A stretch of 64,000 nucleotides of DNA, from positions 51,357-115,356 of the forward strand of contig JAYYYF010000032.1 in NCBI GenBank assembly GCA_036340635.1, given 5' to 3'. The position numbers and the translations under genes were made by a program. The notes under the pieces were generated by a model. That model saw only the letters and a list, made by a program, of their open reading frames with translations, had not been told where the DNA came from and did no database searches. Position 1 is the first letter of the stretch, and each line of letters opens with the position of its first letter. The stretch comes from GCA-002728855 sp036340635 (lineage in GTDB: Bacteria > Bacteroidota > Bacteroidia > Flavobacteriales > Flavobacteriaceae). Shown in pieces: positions 1 to 8,566 of this stretch.

Positions 1-407
1 TTCATTTAGAAATAAAGAATTATGGTAATGATGAGCAAAAGAAAAAGCTTATTGGAGGGATAGTACTCACTGGAGGAGGAAGTCAATTAAAGCACTTGAA
101 ACAATTAGTTGAGTATATAACAGGAATGGACACCCGAATTGGTTACCCAAGTGAACATTTGGCAGGTGATACAAACAAGTCTCAGACTGAACCGATGTTC
201 TCGACGGCTGTTGGACTGCTGTTAAATGCTTTAGAAGGTGAGTTAAGTGAGGATGGTGAAGAAAAAAATAAAGAAGAATTTTCTAATGAGAAAAAAGATT
301 TAGAATTAAAAGATTCTTCTGATTTATCTAGTGAAATAAATAGTAGAAGAAAGACAATACTAGATAAATGGGTAGAGAAGTTTAAAGAATTTTTAGATAA
401 CGCATAA
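1..407 (+). CDS. ftsA: Cell division protein FtsA, 3' end (partial)
   Basis: The gene is open at the left window edge, and only its last ~134 codons are present (frame beginning at base 3). The segment reads LIGGIVLTGGGSQL followed by QLVEYITGMDTRIGYPSEHL, the phosphate-2/adenosine region typical of the actin-like FtsA. FtsA polymerises at the membrane and anchors FtsZ filaments to the septum. The last ~50 residues are a charged, Lys/Glu/Ser-rich linker that ends in KWVEKFKEFLDNA, which looks like the C-terminal amphipathic membrane-targeting helix. The stop codon lies 12 bases before ftsZ, so the two are almost certainly co-transcribed, as in most bacteria. The actin core upstream is outside the window. 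Confidence 0.93.
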   Translation, partial: HLEIKNYGNDEQKKKLIGGIVLTGGGSQLKHLKQLVEYITGMDTRIGYPSEHLAGDTNKSQTEPMFSTAVGLLLNALEGELSEDGEEKNKEEFSNEKKDLELKDSSDLSSEINSRRKTILDKWVEKFKEFLDNA

Positions 408-419
408 AAAATTTATTCA

Positions 420-2453
420 ATGGAATCTATACAATCAAATAAATTTAGCTTTGATTTGCCTAAAAATATAAGCAATGTAATCAAGGTGATAGGAGTTGGA
501 GGTGGTGGAAGTAACGCAATTAACCATATGTTCCAGCAAGGGATTAAAGGAGTTGATTTTGTTGTTACAAATACTGATGCACAGGCATTAAATGAAAGCC
601 CTGTTCCTATAAAAATTCAGCTCGGTGCTTCTTTGACAGAAGGGCTTGGCGCTGGTGCAAACCCTGAAGTAGGAGCCCAAGCTGCTCAAGAGAGTTTTGA
701 GGACATAAAAAGTTTACTAACTACTCAGACCAAGATGGTTTTTGTAACGGCTGGTATGGGGGGAGGTACAGGTACAGGGGCCGCTCCAATCATTGCAAAG
801 ATGGCAAGAGAATTAGATGTTTTAACAGTTGGGATTGTTACTATGCCCTTTGATTTTGAAGGTAAATTAAGAATAAATCAAGCAGAAAAGGGACTAGAAA
901 ACATGAAAAAGTCAGTTGATTCATTAATTGTAATTAATAACAATAAGTTACGTGAAGTGTATGGTAATTTAGGTTTTAAAGCTGGCTTTTCTAAAGCAGA
1001 TGAAGTTTTGGCTTCAGCTGCAAGAGGTATTGCTGAAGTTATAACTCATCACTATACTCAAAATGTAGATCTTAAGGATGCAAGAACAGTATTGTATAAT
1101 AGCGGCACAGCTATTATGGGTTCAGCAATTTCAAGTTCTGAAGATCGTGCTCAGGACGCTATAACTAAGGCATTAGATTCCCCTTTACTTAATGATAATA
1201 GAATTGTAGGGTGTAAGAATGTTTTATTATTAATTGTTTCTGGATCTGAAGAAATAACTATAGATGAGATTGGTGAAATTAATGATTTTATTCAGGAAGA
1301 AGCAGGGAATAACACAAATATAATAATGGGAGTAGGAGAAGATGAAAATTTAGGTAATTCGATTTCTGTCACCGTTATTGCGACTGGATTTCCAGCTGAT
1401 CAGCAAAGTCAAATTGTAAATATCGAAGCTAAAAAAGTCATTCATACACTAGAAGTAGATCAAAAAATCGAACAGGATTTAATGGGAACTGAAAAAATTA
1501 AATCTTTAAATCTTAATCATAAAGATGAAGAGAAGTTAGAGGAAAAAAATGATGATGAAATAATTATAACTGATGAAATAATTATAACTGATGAAATTAG
1601 GGATATGGAGGTTATTTATGAAGTTGTAGAGAGAGATTTTAATAATGAATACTTAATTACAGATGAAATAAAAAACATGGAAGTTGTATATGAAATTCTC
1701 AATCATTCTAATGATGAAGTTTTAATAACTGATGAAATAAGGGATATGGAGGTTTTTTATGATGTTTTAGATAGTCAATCTAGCGATGTAAATTTTGAAA
1801 AAGTATCAAATATTGTTGAAGATAATGATGAATCAGACATTTTTGATATAGAAGTAGTGGACCCTGAATATTTGATTTCAGAATTTGATTCTAAAACAAT
1901 TGATGAGGTTGAAGACGAAAGTCAAATTGAATTTAATTTTGAGCTTCCTGTTAGAGAGATAGATTTCCAAAAAAAGGGGTCTGATGAATTTAAGGTTCAA
2001 AAATCACAAGAGGATGTGGGTGACAATGAGAAATTGGAAGAATTAGATTTTGAAACTAACATAGATGATGAGTTCAATTTTGAGCTTAAAGGGAATGGTG
2101 AATCTGAAATCAAAAATGAATCTAAAAATGAATTGCGAAAAAATGAAGATGAAGAAAAAGACAGATCAAATACCCAAAGCTCAGCATTTGATCAAAGAAT
2201 TAATGAAACACTTCCTTCAGAAAATGAAAAGCGAAAAGAACATTTAAAAAAGTTTAATTATTCCTTTACAAATTCAAGAAGAATTGATGAGCTTGAAAAG
2301 CAGCCTGCTTATAAAAGAATGGGCTTAGATCTAGAAAATCCTTCACCAAAGTCTGACGAAGAAAATTCTTCAAGGATAAGTATAGATGAAGATTGCAATG
2401 AAGAAATTCAATTACGTTCAAATAATTCTTTTTTACATGACAACGTTGATTAA
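420..2453 (+). CDS. ftsZ: Cell division GTPase FtsZ with long repeat-containing C-terminal linker
   Basis: Tubulin-like GTPase that forms the cytokinetic ring. The GTPase domain occupies about residues 18-340, with the nucleotide-binding glycine motif IGVGGGGSNA near 24-33 and the tubulin signature GGGTGTG at 114-120. The N-terminal ISFDLPKN-type lead-in and the C-terminal peptide RSNNSFLHDNVD match Flavobacteriia FtsZ. At 677 residues it is far longer than the ~380-residue E. coli protein, because of an acidic linker of ~330 residues; a long linker is usual in this class. The linker carries three imperfect copies of an ITDEIRDMEVxYEV unit at residues ~387-449. ATG start 12 bases after ftsA; the next gene starts within ~25 bases, so an ftsA-ftsZ-yqeY transcript is likely. 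Confidence 0.97.
   Translation: MESIQSNKFSFDLPKNISNVIKVIGVGGGGSNAINHMFQQGIKGVDFVVTNTDAQALNESPVPIKIQLGASLTEGLGAGANPEVGAQAAQESFEDIKSLLTTQTKMVFVTAGMGGGTGTGAAPIIAKMARELDVLTVGIVTMPFDFEGKLRINQAEKGLENMKKSVDSLIVINNNKLREVYGNLGFKAGFSKADEVLASAARGIAEVITHHYTQNVDLKDARTVLYNSGTAIMGSAISSSEDRAQDAITKALDSPLLNDNRIVGCKNVLLLIVSGSEEITIDEIGEINDFIQEEAGNNTNIIMGVGEDENLGNSISVTVIATGFPADQQSQIVNIEAKKVIHTLEVDQKIEQDLMGTEKIKSLNLNHKDEEKLEEKNDDEIIITDEIIITDEIRDMEVIYEVVERDFNNEYLITDEIKNMEVVYEILNHSNDEVLITDEIRDMEVFYDVLDSQSSDVNFEKVSNIVEDNDESDIFDIEVVDPEYLISEFDSKTIDEVEDESQIEFNFELPVREIDFQKKGSDEFKVQKSQEDVGDNEKLEELDFETNIDDEFNFELKGNGESEIKNESKNELRKNEDEEKDRSNTQSSAFDQRINETLPSENEKRKEHLKKFNYSFTNSRRIDELEKQPAYKRMGLDLENPSPKSDEENSSRISIDEDCNEEIQLRSNNSFLHDNVD
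1578..1766 (+). repeat. Three imperfect in-frame repeats inside ftsZ linker
   Basis: Units at 1578-1625, 1653-1697 and 1722-1766 encode IIITDEIRDMEVIYEV, LITDEIKNMEVVYEI and LITDEIRDMEVFYDV. Each is separated from the next by a short variable stretch. The first is preceded by an extra IIITDE. They lie wholly within the disordered linker and keep the reading frame. Confidence 0.85.
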
Positions 2454-2476
2454 TTTTGAATTATAAAACAGAGCAC

Positions 2477-2929
2477 ATGTCTTTAATGAATAAAATAACT
2501 GAAGAATTAAAAAAAGCAATAAAGGGAAAAGATGAAATAGGTCTTCAATCAATTAGAGCAATTAAATCAGAACTATTATTGCTAAGGACTAGATCTGGAA
2601 ATTCCAATAATATTTCTGAGGAACAGGAGATTAAAGTTTTGCAAAAACTTATAAAACAAAGGAAAGATAGTGCTACAATATATAGGAAGCAAAATAGAAT
2701 TGATTTAGCTGAACCTGAAGAAGCGCAAGCAAAAATTATCAAAGGATTTTTACCTGAACAACTTGATGACAAAAAGATTAGAGAAATCATAGAAGAAATT
2801 ATTTTATCTGCTGAAGCTAAAGGGATGAAAGATATGGGAAGGGTGATGGGATTAGCAACAGCAAAAATAGCTGGTCAAGCAGATGGCAAAACAATTTCAA
2901 ATATTGTTAAAGAAATGTTGAACTCTTGA
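2477..2929 (+). CDS. GatB/YqeY domain protein
   Basis: A 150-residue YqeY-family protein, matching the tail domain of GatB that contacts tRNA in the amidotransferase complex. The stand-alone family has no settled function. Family features are the N-terminal helix MSLMNKITEELKKAIKGKDE, then the segment IKVLQKLIKQRKDSATIYRK and the late motif GMKDMGRVMGLATAKIAGQADGK. A TTG at 2456 is in frame, but the ATG at 2477 gives the standard MSL- start of the family and is preferred. It follows ftsZ closely, as it commonly does in Flavobacteriia, and is probably the last gene of the division operon. Confidence 0.88.
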   Translation: MSLMNKITEELKKAIKGKDEIGLQSIRAIKSELLLLRTRSGNSNNISEEQEIKVLQKLIKQRKDSATIYRKQNRIDLAEPEEAQAKIIKGFLPEQLDDKKIREIIEEIILSAEAKGMKDMGRVMGLATAKIAGQADGKTISNIVKEMLNS

Positions 2930-2962
2930 CCACTATATTTACTTATTAGGACTTAGATATAT

Positions 2963-2970
2963 TAAATTTG
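2963..2970 (+). promoter_or_regulatory. Putative -7 element of the tRNA-Arg promoter
   Basis: TAAATTTG fits the Bacteroidota -7 consensus TAnnTTTG and lies 11 bases before the tRNA 5' end. No clear TTTG is seen at the -33 distance, so this rests on the -7 box alone. Confidence 0.45.
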
Positions 2971-2981
2971 CTTAATAAATA

Positions 2982-3055
2982 GGCCCAGTAGTTCAACTGG
3001 ATAGAATATCAGATTTCGGCTCTGAGGGTTGGGGGTTCGAATCCCTCCTGGGTCA
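2982..3055 (+). tRNA. tRNA-Arg (anticodon UCG)
   Basis: A 74-base cloverleaf. The acceptor stem GGCCCAG pairs with CTGGGTC (one G-U), the D arm is GTTC/GAAT, and the anticodon stem TCAGA/TCTGA holds loop TTTCGGC. The five-base variable loop is GGGTT, and the T arm GGGGG-TTCGAAT-CCCTC has one G-U. The anticodon TCG at 3016-3018 reads CGA and, by wobble, other CGN arginine codons. The discriminator base is A, and CCA is not encoded. It stands alone, with no neighbouring tRNA. Confidence 0.95.
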
Positions 3056-3130
3056 CTTTGAAAACATTTTAATAATTTGGCATTCAAAAAACATCAAAAA
3101 ATACTATATTGAAACCCTAAAATAAATATT

Positions 3131-3649
3131 ATGAAAAATCTTATACTAATATCTTTAATTGTAGTCTTTTTTAGTTGTGTTTCTCCTGAAGATCAACAGA
3201 AAATAGATGGAGCAAATAGATTTTATGCAGGAATTGAAGAATTTAACAAAAATGTAAAAATCTTAGATCAAGATTATAACAATTTTGAGAATGGTGATTT
3301 ACAAAAAATGTTTGACAATACTTCTGAAGATTTGATTTGGAATAGTCCCAGTGGTGATTCCCTTTCAAAAGAGGCTTGGATGGAAGGATTAAAGGGATGG
3401 CATGATCAATTTGAGAATTTTAAGTTTGTAGGAAGAGATTATTATCCAAGTGTTGATGATTCTTTGTTTCTTCCAGATGGTGGTGTAAGGGCTTATGGAA
3501 AATGGAATTTCACACACAAGGAAACAGGCACAGAGTTTAGTCAAACCTATTATGCCGTGTCTAAGTTTAATAGTGAAGGCAAACAGGTTGAACTTTATGA
3601 AATGTATGATCTTGGGGGAATATTCATGAAACTTAATTCTTCTAACTAA
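3131..3649 (+). CDS. SnoaL-like (NTF2-fold) lipoprotein
   Basis: A 172-residue protein with a lipoprotein signal peptide: short basic start, hydrophobic core, and lipobox FFSC with the lipidated cysteine at residue 16. It is expected in the outer or inner membrane facing the periplasm. The mature part (about residues 45-160) resembles the SnoaL/NTF2-like fold, with a helix (DYNNFENGDLQKMF) followed by strands with W-N-S and the late aromatic strand GKWNFTHKETG. The fold is shared by enzymes and binding proteins, so the biochemical role cannot be read off. It is a single-gene unit between tRNA-Arg and a strong hairpin terminator. Confidence 0.6.
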   Translation: MKNLILISLIVVFFSCVSPEDQQKIDGANRFYAGIEEFNKNVKILDQDYNNFENGDLQKMFDNTSEDLIWNSPSGDSLSKEAWMEGLKGWHDQFENFKFVGRDYYPSVDDSLFLPDGGVRAYGKWNFTHKETGTEFSQTYYAVSKFNSEGKQVELYEMYDLGGIFMKLNSSN

Positions 3650-3669
3650 AGTAAATTTCAAAATAATTT

Positions 3670-3693
3670 AGGGGCTTTCTGCCCCTTTTTTTT
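3670..3693 (+). terminator. Rho-independent terminator after the SnoaL-like lipoprotein gene
   Basis: The stem AGGGGC/GCCCCT with loop TTTCT is followed by a run of eight Ts. It is GC-rich against a very AT-rich background and lies ~20 bases after the stop codon. Confidence 0.85.
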
Positions 3694-3735
3694 ATTAATA
3701 GATTCTAACTGGATTTGATTTTTATTAGTTGTTAT

Positions 3736-4512
3736 ATGAGAAATTATTTATCCCTTGGTTTATTTTTTTTAATTTTTTTTAAAGTTTTTTCTCAGGAAGA
3801 AAAAGAAATTCTTTTTGTAGGGAATAGTTTTACTTTTTATTGGAATCTTCCAAAACTTGTTGAAGATATGTCTAAAAGTAAAGGATTAAATTGGAAAGTT
3901 TTTCAGTCTACTTCTTCAGGAGCTACTCTAGAGCAACATTGGAATAGTAAAAAGGGACTTAAAACTATTTCTTTAATCAAAGAAAATAAATTTGACTATA
4001 TAATTTTTCAAGATAGAAGCCATAATCCTATAAGACAAGTAGACTCGACAATCATTTATGCAAAAAAATTCATAAAACTATCAAAATCTAAAAATTCAAT
4101 TCCATATCTTTTTTCAACTTGGTTTTATCCGAAACATTGGGAAAGAGAATATCCACATGATAAAGTTGATTTGGTTAAAACCCCTTTCCCTATTGAATTG
4201 GTTATTTCTAAAATAAGTGAAGAAGAAAATATTGATTTTATTCCAGTAGGGAGGGCTTTTAAATTATTCCAAGACAAACATCCGAATTATAACCTTTTTT
4301 TTGACGATGATAAACATTCTTCCCCAAATGGGACATATCTTGCTGCTTGTGTAATTTTCTCTATGATTAGTGGCGAATCCCCAATTGGTCTTCCATCAAG
4401 GTTTTTTAAATATGATCCTGAAGAGAATAAGTGGATCTATTTTAACATAGTTGACAAGAATTTTGCCCTTTTATCTCAAGAGATTTCTAATGAAATTATT
4501 TCTGAATTTTGA
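3736..4512 (+). CDS. Secreted SGNH/GDSL-type hydrolase
   Basis: About 258 residues starting at the ATG at 3736, which gives a clean signal peptide MRNYLSLGLFFLIFFKVFSQ; an in-frame TTG at 3715 would add seven residues. The mature start has FVGNSFTF (residues ~27-34), matching SGNH block I with the likely nucleophile Ser31. Near the end DDDKHSSPNGTYLAA supplies the Asp and His194 of block V. FQDRSHNP (residues ~91-98) may be the oxyanion block. This fits an esterase or deacetylase acting on cell-surface or dissolved carbohydrate, in the DUF4886-like branch; the substrate is unknown. It converges on the next gene with only 27 bases between the ends. Confidence 0.68.
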   Translation: MRNYLSLGLFFLIFFKVFSQEEKEILFVGNSFTFYWNLPKLVEDMSKSKGLNWKVFQSTSSGATLEQHWNSKKGLKTISLIKENKFDYIIFQDRSHNPIRQVDSTIIYAKKFIKLSKSKNSIPYLFSTWFYPKHWEREYPHDKVDLVKTPFPIELVISKISEEENIDFIPVGRAFKLFQDKHPNYNLFFDDDKHSSPNGTYLAACVIFSMISGESPIGLPSRFFKYDPEENKWIYFNIVDKNFALLSQEISNEIISEF

Positions 4513-4539
4513 TCAATTTGATATGAATTAGAAATAGAT

Positions 4540-5499
4540 TTATTTGGTAATATTATGAATCCATTCCATTAAGTACTTTTGTTTTATATTACTTGCTTGA
4601 TTTATATCTTGAATATTAATAGAAAAAACTGATTTTTCAGCTTCACAAAATTTAATTATTTTTTTTATTGATCCAAGATTTTTCTTTTTTATGTTATGAA
4701 TTTCAACAGCTCCAATATTAGGAGTTAAAATTGCCTTGTTTGATTTTATCATAAGATGCCAGTTAAGACTATAGGGAAGAAATTGATCGCTATTTCTAAA
4801 ACGATATTTAATTTGGTTTTTAAAAACGTCAGGATTTTCACTAAAATATTTTGCTGAAACAGATTTGAGCATCGGTCTTCCAGTGTGATATGATTTATAG
4901 TATTTCCGCACGAATCCTATTTGCTCACCAGATTTAGACTGTGCCCGATTGTAACCAGGTCTTTTATTTTCTGATCCAATAATTAAATCCCTTAAACGTT
5001 TATACCAAATTTTATTATATGATCTGCTCCATTTCCCACGAATAATAGGCTTAAAATCTTTGTTGAACCAATTATAAATTGTTGTTGGCTTAATTAAGAA
5101 CATGTCGTCATTGAAATATATAAAATGTTCAGAAAGATTTTTGATTCGATGAAAAGCAGCTTCTATTGTTCTGATATTGAACGTAGGTAAAAAATTTTCA
5201 TATCCTTTGAAAATATCTTTATGATCAACTAAAATAATTTCTTCTTTTTTTTTAATTTTTATTTTTGGATTTTGCTGATCAGTTACTATGAAAATTTTTC
5301 TGACAAAGGGAGCAAATTTTAATATAGATTTTACGCATAAATTAATTTCACCAATTTGTTTGTATCTTGACAATAATCCAGCAGATTTATAAAACTTTTC
5401 AGTATTCTTAAAATCAGATAGTTTTTTTTGATATTCTAGGTCGTTCCCATTTACCCAAGTGACTACAACATCAACGGGAAACTCAACAGAGCTATTCAT
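4540..5499 (-). CDS. Stealth-family sugar-phosphate transferase (capsule/exopolysaccharide type)
   Basis: A 319-residue cytoplasmic protein with the conserved regions of the Stealth family. CR1 is DVVVTWVNGND at residues ~10-20. CR2 runs from NIRTIEAAFHRI to FIYFNDDMFLIKPT (~108-139). A CR3/CR4-like segment NSDQFLPYSLNWHLMIKS lies in the C-terminal third. Known relatives are bacterial capsule hexose-1-phosphate transferases and the eukaryotic GlcNAc-1-phosphotransferase; they form phosphodiester-linked sugar polymers or tags. No other glycosyltransferase or capsule export gene is adjacent, so the polymer cannot be named. It is transcribed alone, opposite to its neighbours. Confidence 0.85.
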   Translation of the reverse strand: MNSSVEFPVDVVVTWVNGNDLEYQKKLSDFKNTEKFYKSAGLLSRYKQIGEINLCVKSILKFAPFVRKIFIVTDQQNPKIKIKKKEEIILVDHKDIFKGYENFLPTFNIRTIEAAFHRIKNLSEHFIYFNDDMFLIKPTTIYNWFNKDFKPIIRGKWSRSYNKIWYKRLRDLIIGSENKRPGYNRAQSKSGEQIGFVRKYYKSYHTGRPMLKSVSAKYFSENPDVFKNQIKYRFRNSDQFLPYSLNWHLMIKSNKAILTPNIGAVEIHNIKKKNLGSIKKIIKFCEAEKSVFSINIQDINQASNIKQKYLMEWIHNITK

Positions 5500-5579
5500 A
5501 ATCTTATATGGTCAAATCAATTTCGAAGTTATGAAGAATGGCACAATAAAAGCTAAAAAATATAGTTATATACTTAATC

Positions 5580-6962
5580 ATGCAAAGATTTATATTTGTT
5601 CTTTCATTTTTTTTGGGTGGTGTAATTTTTTCTCAAACACCTGAAAATCCTTGGCGTTTATTCCTGGGTGTAAATTCTGTAGATATTTTTCCGGCAGGGG
5701 GAGATCAAGATGATTCATTTGCTCCTCAGGGAGAATTATTTGAGGATTTTTTTAATATAAGTGATCATTGGAACTTTGGAGCTCCAACTATATCAATATC
5801 TCGCAATATTAAAAGAGGATTATCTATTGGTTTTCAAGCTTCACTAAATAAGATTAAAAAAATTGAAGGGCATATAAATTCTGATTACTCTTATTATGCT
5901 ACTGGAGGGTTTTTAAAGAATTCTTTTTTATTAGATAAAAAAGTTAGCCCCTTTATTACCTTGGGGTTTGGATATACAAGTTTTGACTTGTCAAAATCTG
6001 ACAAGTTAAATTTGTTTTCTAAAAATTTACATAGAACATATTCTGCAGGAATTGGTTTTGACTTTAATTTTTCTGATAAAATGGGTATTTCAGTTAATTC
6101 AACTTATAAAAATCCATATGAAAATTATGGAATCAAACATTTTTCTCATCATTTAGGACTTTTTTATTCATTTGGTGTTCCTGATACTGACAAAGACGGA
6201 GTGCCTGATGACAAAGATAATTGTCCTGAAGATCCTGGTTTAAAAGAATTTAATGGATGTCCTGATACTGATGAGGATGGGGTTCCAGACAATAAGGATT
6301 CCTGTCCAGAAGAGTTTGGACTAATTGAAATGGATGGTTGTCCAGATAATGACGGAGATGGTCTGGCAGATAAAGATGATAATTGTCCTGAAATTGCCGG
6401 ATTAATTGAGATGGGTGGATGTCTTGATTCTGATTTAGATGGTATTAGTGATGAAAAGGATGAATGTCCAAATAAAAAGGGAGATTCATCTAATAATGGT
6501 TGTCCATGGCCAGATGGAGATGATGATGGAATTCCTGACAAAGATGATCTTTGTCCAGAAGAAAAAGGTGATCTTAAGAATAATGGATGTCCCGAATTGT
6601 CAAATGAAGTTATGCAAACTCTTAATGAGCTGGGAACAAAAATTAATTTCATGGCTGAAAGCGATAAAATAATTGGGAAGAAAGCTATGAATGCATTAAG
6701 GGAAATCAAAGAGTTGTTGGATAATAATCCTAATGGCAATTTAATAATTGAAGGATATGCTTCTGCCGAAGGAGATGAATCATACAATCAAAAGTTATCG
6801 GAAAGAAGAGCAAAATCTGTCATGAATTATTTAATTAGTTTAGGTGTAAATTCAGATCGTCTAGAAATAAATGCATATGGCGAAGAAAATCCTATTGGAG
6901 ATAATGAAACTATTTATGGAAGATCTAAGAATAGAAGAGTACAGTTCAAGACAAAATTTTAA
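5580..6962 (+). CDS. OmpA-family outer membrane protein with thrombospondin type 3 repeats
   Basis: A 460-residue envelope protein. The signal peptide (about residues 1-18, ending VIFSQ) is followed by a ~175-residue N-terminal beta-barrel-like domain. Residues ~202-338 hold six or so D-x-D-x-D-G-[VIL]-x-D-x-x-D-x-C-P units typical of calcium-binding thrombospondin type 3 repeats, each closed by an NGCPD-type turn. Residues ~345-460 form an OmpA C-terminal domain, with EGYASAEGDESYNQKLSERRA and the terminal RSKNRRVQF; it should bind peptidoglycan. The likely role is structural tethering of the outer membrane to the wall. The ATG at 5580 gives a complete signal peptide. Confidence 0.92.
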   Translation: MQRFIFVLSFFLGGVIFSQTPENPWRLFLGVNSVDIFPAGGDQDDSFAPQGELFEDFFNISDHWNFGAPTISISRNIKRGLSIGFQASLNKIKKIEGHINSDYSYYATGGFLKNSFLLDKKVSPFITLGFGYTSFDLSKSDKLNLFSKNLHRTYSAGIGFDFNFSDKMGISVNSTYKNPYENYGIKHFSHHLGLFYSFGVPDTDKDGVPDDKDNCPEDPGLKEFNGCPDTDEDGVPDNKDSCPEEFGLIEMDGCPDNDGDGLADKDDNCPEIAGLIEMGGCLDSDLDGISDEKDECPNKKGDSSNNGCPWPDGDDDGIPDKDDLCPEEKGDLKNNGCPELSNEVMQTLNELGTKINFMAESDKIIGKKAMNALREIKELLDNNPNGNLIIEGYASAEGDESYNQKLSERRAKSVMNYLISLGVNSDRLEINAYGEENPIGDNETIYGRSKNRRVQFKTKF

Positions 6963-6963
6963 C

Positions 6964-7608
6964 TTATTTTAATCGCTTTATGGCTTCATTTGGATTTGGA
7001 TCTGAAAATATATAATTGCCAGAAACTAGAACATCTGCTCCAAACTCAATAAGCTTTGAGGAATTTTTTTCGTTTACACCCCCATCAATCTCAATTATTG
7101 TTGAAGTATTATTTTTCTTAATCATTCTTTTTAATTCGCTGATTTTATCATAAGTACTTTCAATAAAGGATTGACCTCCAAATCCTGGATTTACACTCAT
7201 CAGACAAACTAAATCTATTTCTGAAATTATAGACTCTAGAACCTTTACAGGAGTATGAGGATTTAAAGCAACACCAGCTTTCATCCCCTCAGACTTTATT
7301 GCTTGAATGTTTCTGTGTAAATGAACACAAGCTTCATAATGGATAGTTAGGATTTGACTTCCAAGATCAGCAAATTTTTTTATGTATCGATCTGGTTCAA
7401 CTATCATTAAATGTACATCTAATGGTTTGGAAGCATATTTTGAAATAGTTTTCATTATGGGTGTTCCAAATGAAATATTAGGTACAAATACACCATCCAT
7501 AACATCTATGTGAAACCAATCTGCTGAACTATTGTTTATCATTTCACAATCTCTTTGAAGATTTCCAAAATCAGCTGATAAGAGAGAAGGCGCAATTTTG
7601 ATTGGCAT
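6964..7608 (-). CDS. rpe: Ribulose-phosphate 3-epimerase
   Basis: A 214-residue TIM-barrel enzyme of the pentose phosphate pathway that interconverts ribulose 5-phosphate and xylulose 5-phosphate. Visible signatures are KIAPSLLSADFGNL at the start, HIDVMDGVFVPNISFG (metal-binding His and catalytic Asp), DVHLMI, MSVNPGFGGQSFI (phosphate-gripping loop) and IDGGVN. The length is normal. It lies 33 bases after the sigma factor gene on the same strand, a pairing common in Flavobacteriia, so read-through from rpoD is likely. Confidence 0.96.
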   Translation of the reverse strand: MPIKIAPSLLSADFGNLQRDCEMINNSSADWFHIDVMDGVFVPNISFGTPIMKTISKYASKPLDVHLMIVEPDRYIKKFADLGSQILTIHYEACVHLHRNIQAIKSEGMKAGVALNPHTPVKVLESIISEIDLVCLMSVNPGFGGQSFIESTYDKISELKRMIKKNNTSTIIEIDGGVNEKNSSKLIEFGADVLVSGNYIFSDPNPNEAIKRLK

Positions 7609-7641
7609 TTTTTAAAAAATACTGATTATATTATAAAAAAC

Positions 7642-8505
7642 TTACCCCAGATAGGTTTTCAAAATTTTGCTTCTTGAGGTATGTTTTAATCTTCTAATAG
7701 CTTTTTCTTTTATTTGTCTAACTCTTTCTCTTGTTAAATCAAATGTTTCTCCTATTTCTTCTAGTGTCATTGCATGTTGATTACCTAAACCAAAGTATAG
7801 TCTAACCACATCTGCTTCTCTTGGAGTAAGTGTTTCAAGAGCTCTTTCAATTTCAGTTTTTAAAGATTCATGAAGTAATGTTCTGTCAGGATTTGGAGAC
7901 TCACCTGTATTCAAAACATCATATAAATTTGAATCTTCACCTTCAACCAAAGGAGCATCCATTGAAACGTGGCGACCTGAATTCTTCAGAGATTCCTTAA
8001 CATCATTAATTGTCATATCTAATTCTTTAGCAATTTCTTCTGCAGATGGCGCCCTTTCATGTGCTTGTTCCAAAAAAGCATATGTTTTATTTATTTTATT
8101 TATTGAACCAATTTTGTTAAGAGGTAGTCTAACAATTCTAGATTGTTCAGCAAGAGCTTGAAGAATAGATTGTCTTATCCACCAAACGGCGTAAGAAATA
8201 AACTTGAAACCTCTAGTTTCATCAAATCTTTGAGCAGCTTTAATTAAACCAAGGTTACCCTCATTTATCAAATCAGGAAGTGTTAATCCTTGATTTTGAT
8301 ACTGTTTTGCTACTGAAACAACAAACCGAAGGTTCGCTTTTGTCAATTTTTCGAGAGCAAATTGATTCCCAGCTTTAATCTTTTGAGCCAGTTCTACTTC
8401 TTCTTCTGCTGTGATTAAATCAACTTTTCCAATTTCTTGTAGATATTTGTCAAGAGAAGCCGTTTCTCTATTAGTTACTTGCTTAGTTATTTTTAGCTGT
8501 CTCAT
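7642..8505 (-). CDS. rpoD: Primary sigma-70 factor RpoD (short Bacteroidota type)
   Basis: A 287-residue group-1 type sigma factor directing RNA polymerase to housekeeping promoters. It lacks the long region 1.1 of proteobacterial RpoD, as is normal in Bacteroidota. Region 1.2 begins near SLDKYLQEIGKVDLIT, region 2 holds ANLRFVVSVAKQYQNQG and the core-binding and promoter-melting stretch RGFKFISYAVWWIRQSI, region 3 carries APSAEEIAKEL, and region 4.2 has TLEEIGETFDLTRERVRQIKEKA for -33 box recognition. The canonical TTTG/TAnnTTTG promoter ahead of rpsL in this window is its expected type of target. Confidence 0.95.
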   Translation of the reverse strand: MRQLKITKQVTNRETASLDKYLQEIGKVDLITAEEEVELAQKIKAGNQFALEKLTKANLRFVVSVAKQYQNQGLTLPDLINEGNLGLIKAAQRFDETRGFKFISYAVWWIRQSILQALAEQSRIVRLPLNKIGSINKINKTYAFLEQAHERAPSAEEIAKELDMTINDVKESLKNSGRHVSMDAPLVEGEDSNLYDVLNTGESPNPDRTLLHESLKTEIERALETLTPREADVVRLYFGLGNQHAMTLEEIGETFDLTRERVRQIKEKAIRRLKHTSRSKILKTYLG

Positions 8506-8566
8506 TTTTAATCTTATACTTTATTATACGATGAAATCTTAAAAAAGTTTCAAAAAATTGTTTTTA

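Noticed and set aside
6164..6787. A 207-codon open frame on the minus strand inside the OmpA gene
   Set aside because: It is antisense to the Asp/Gly-rich repeat region; its serine/proline-rich product is a by-product of the repeated codons, and the plus-strand protein is clearly real.
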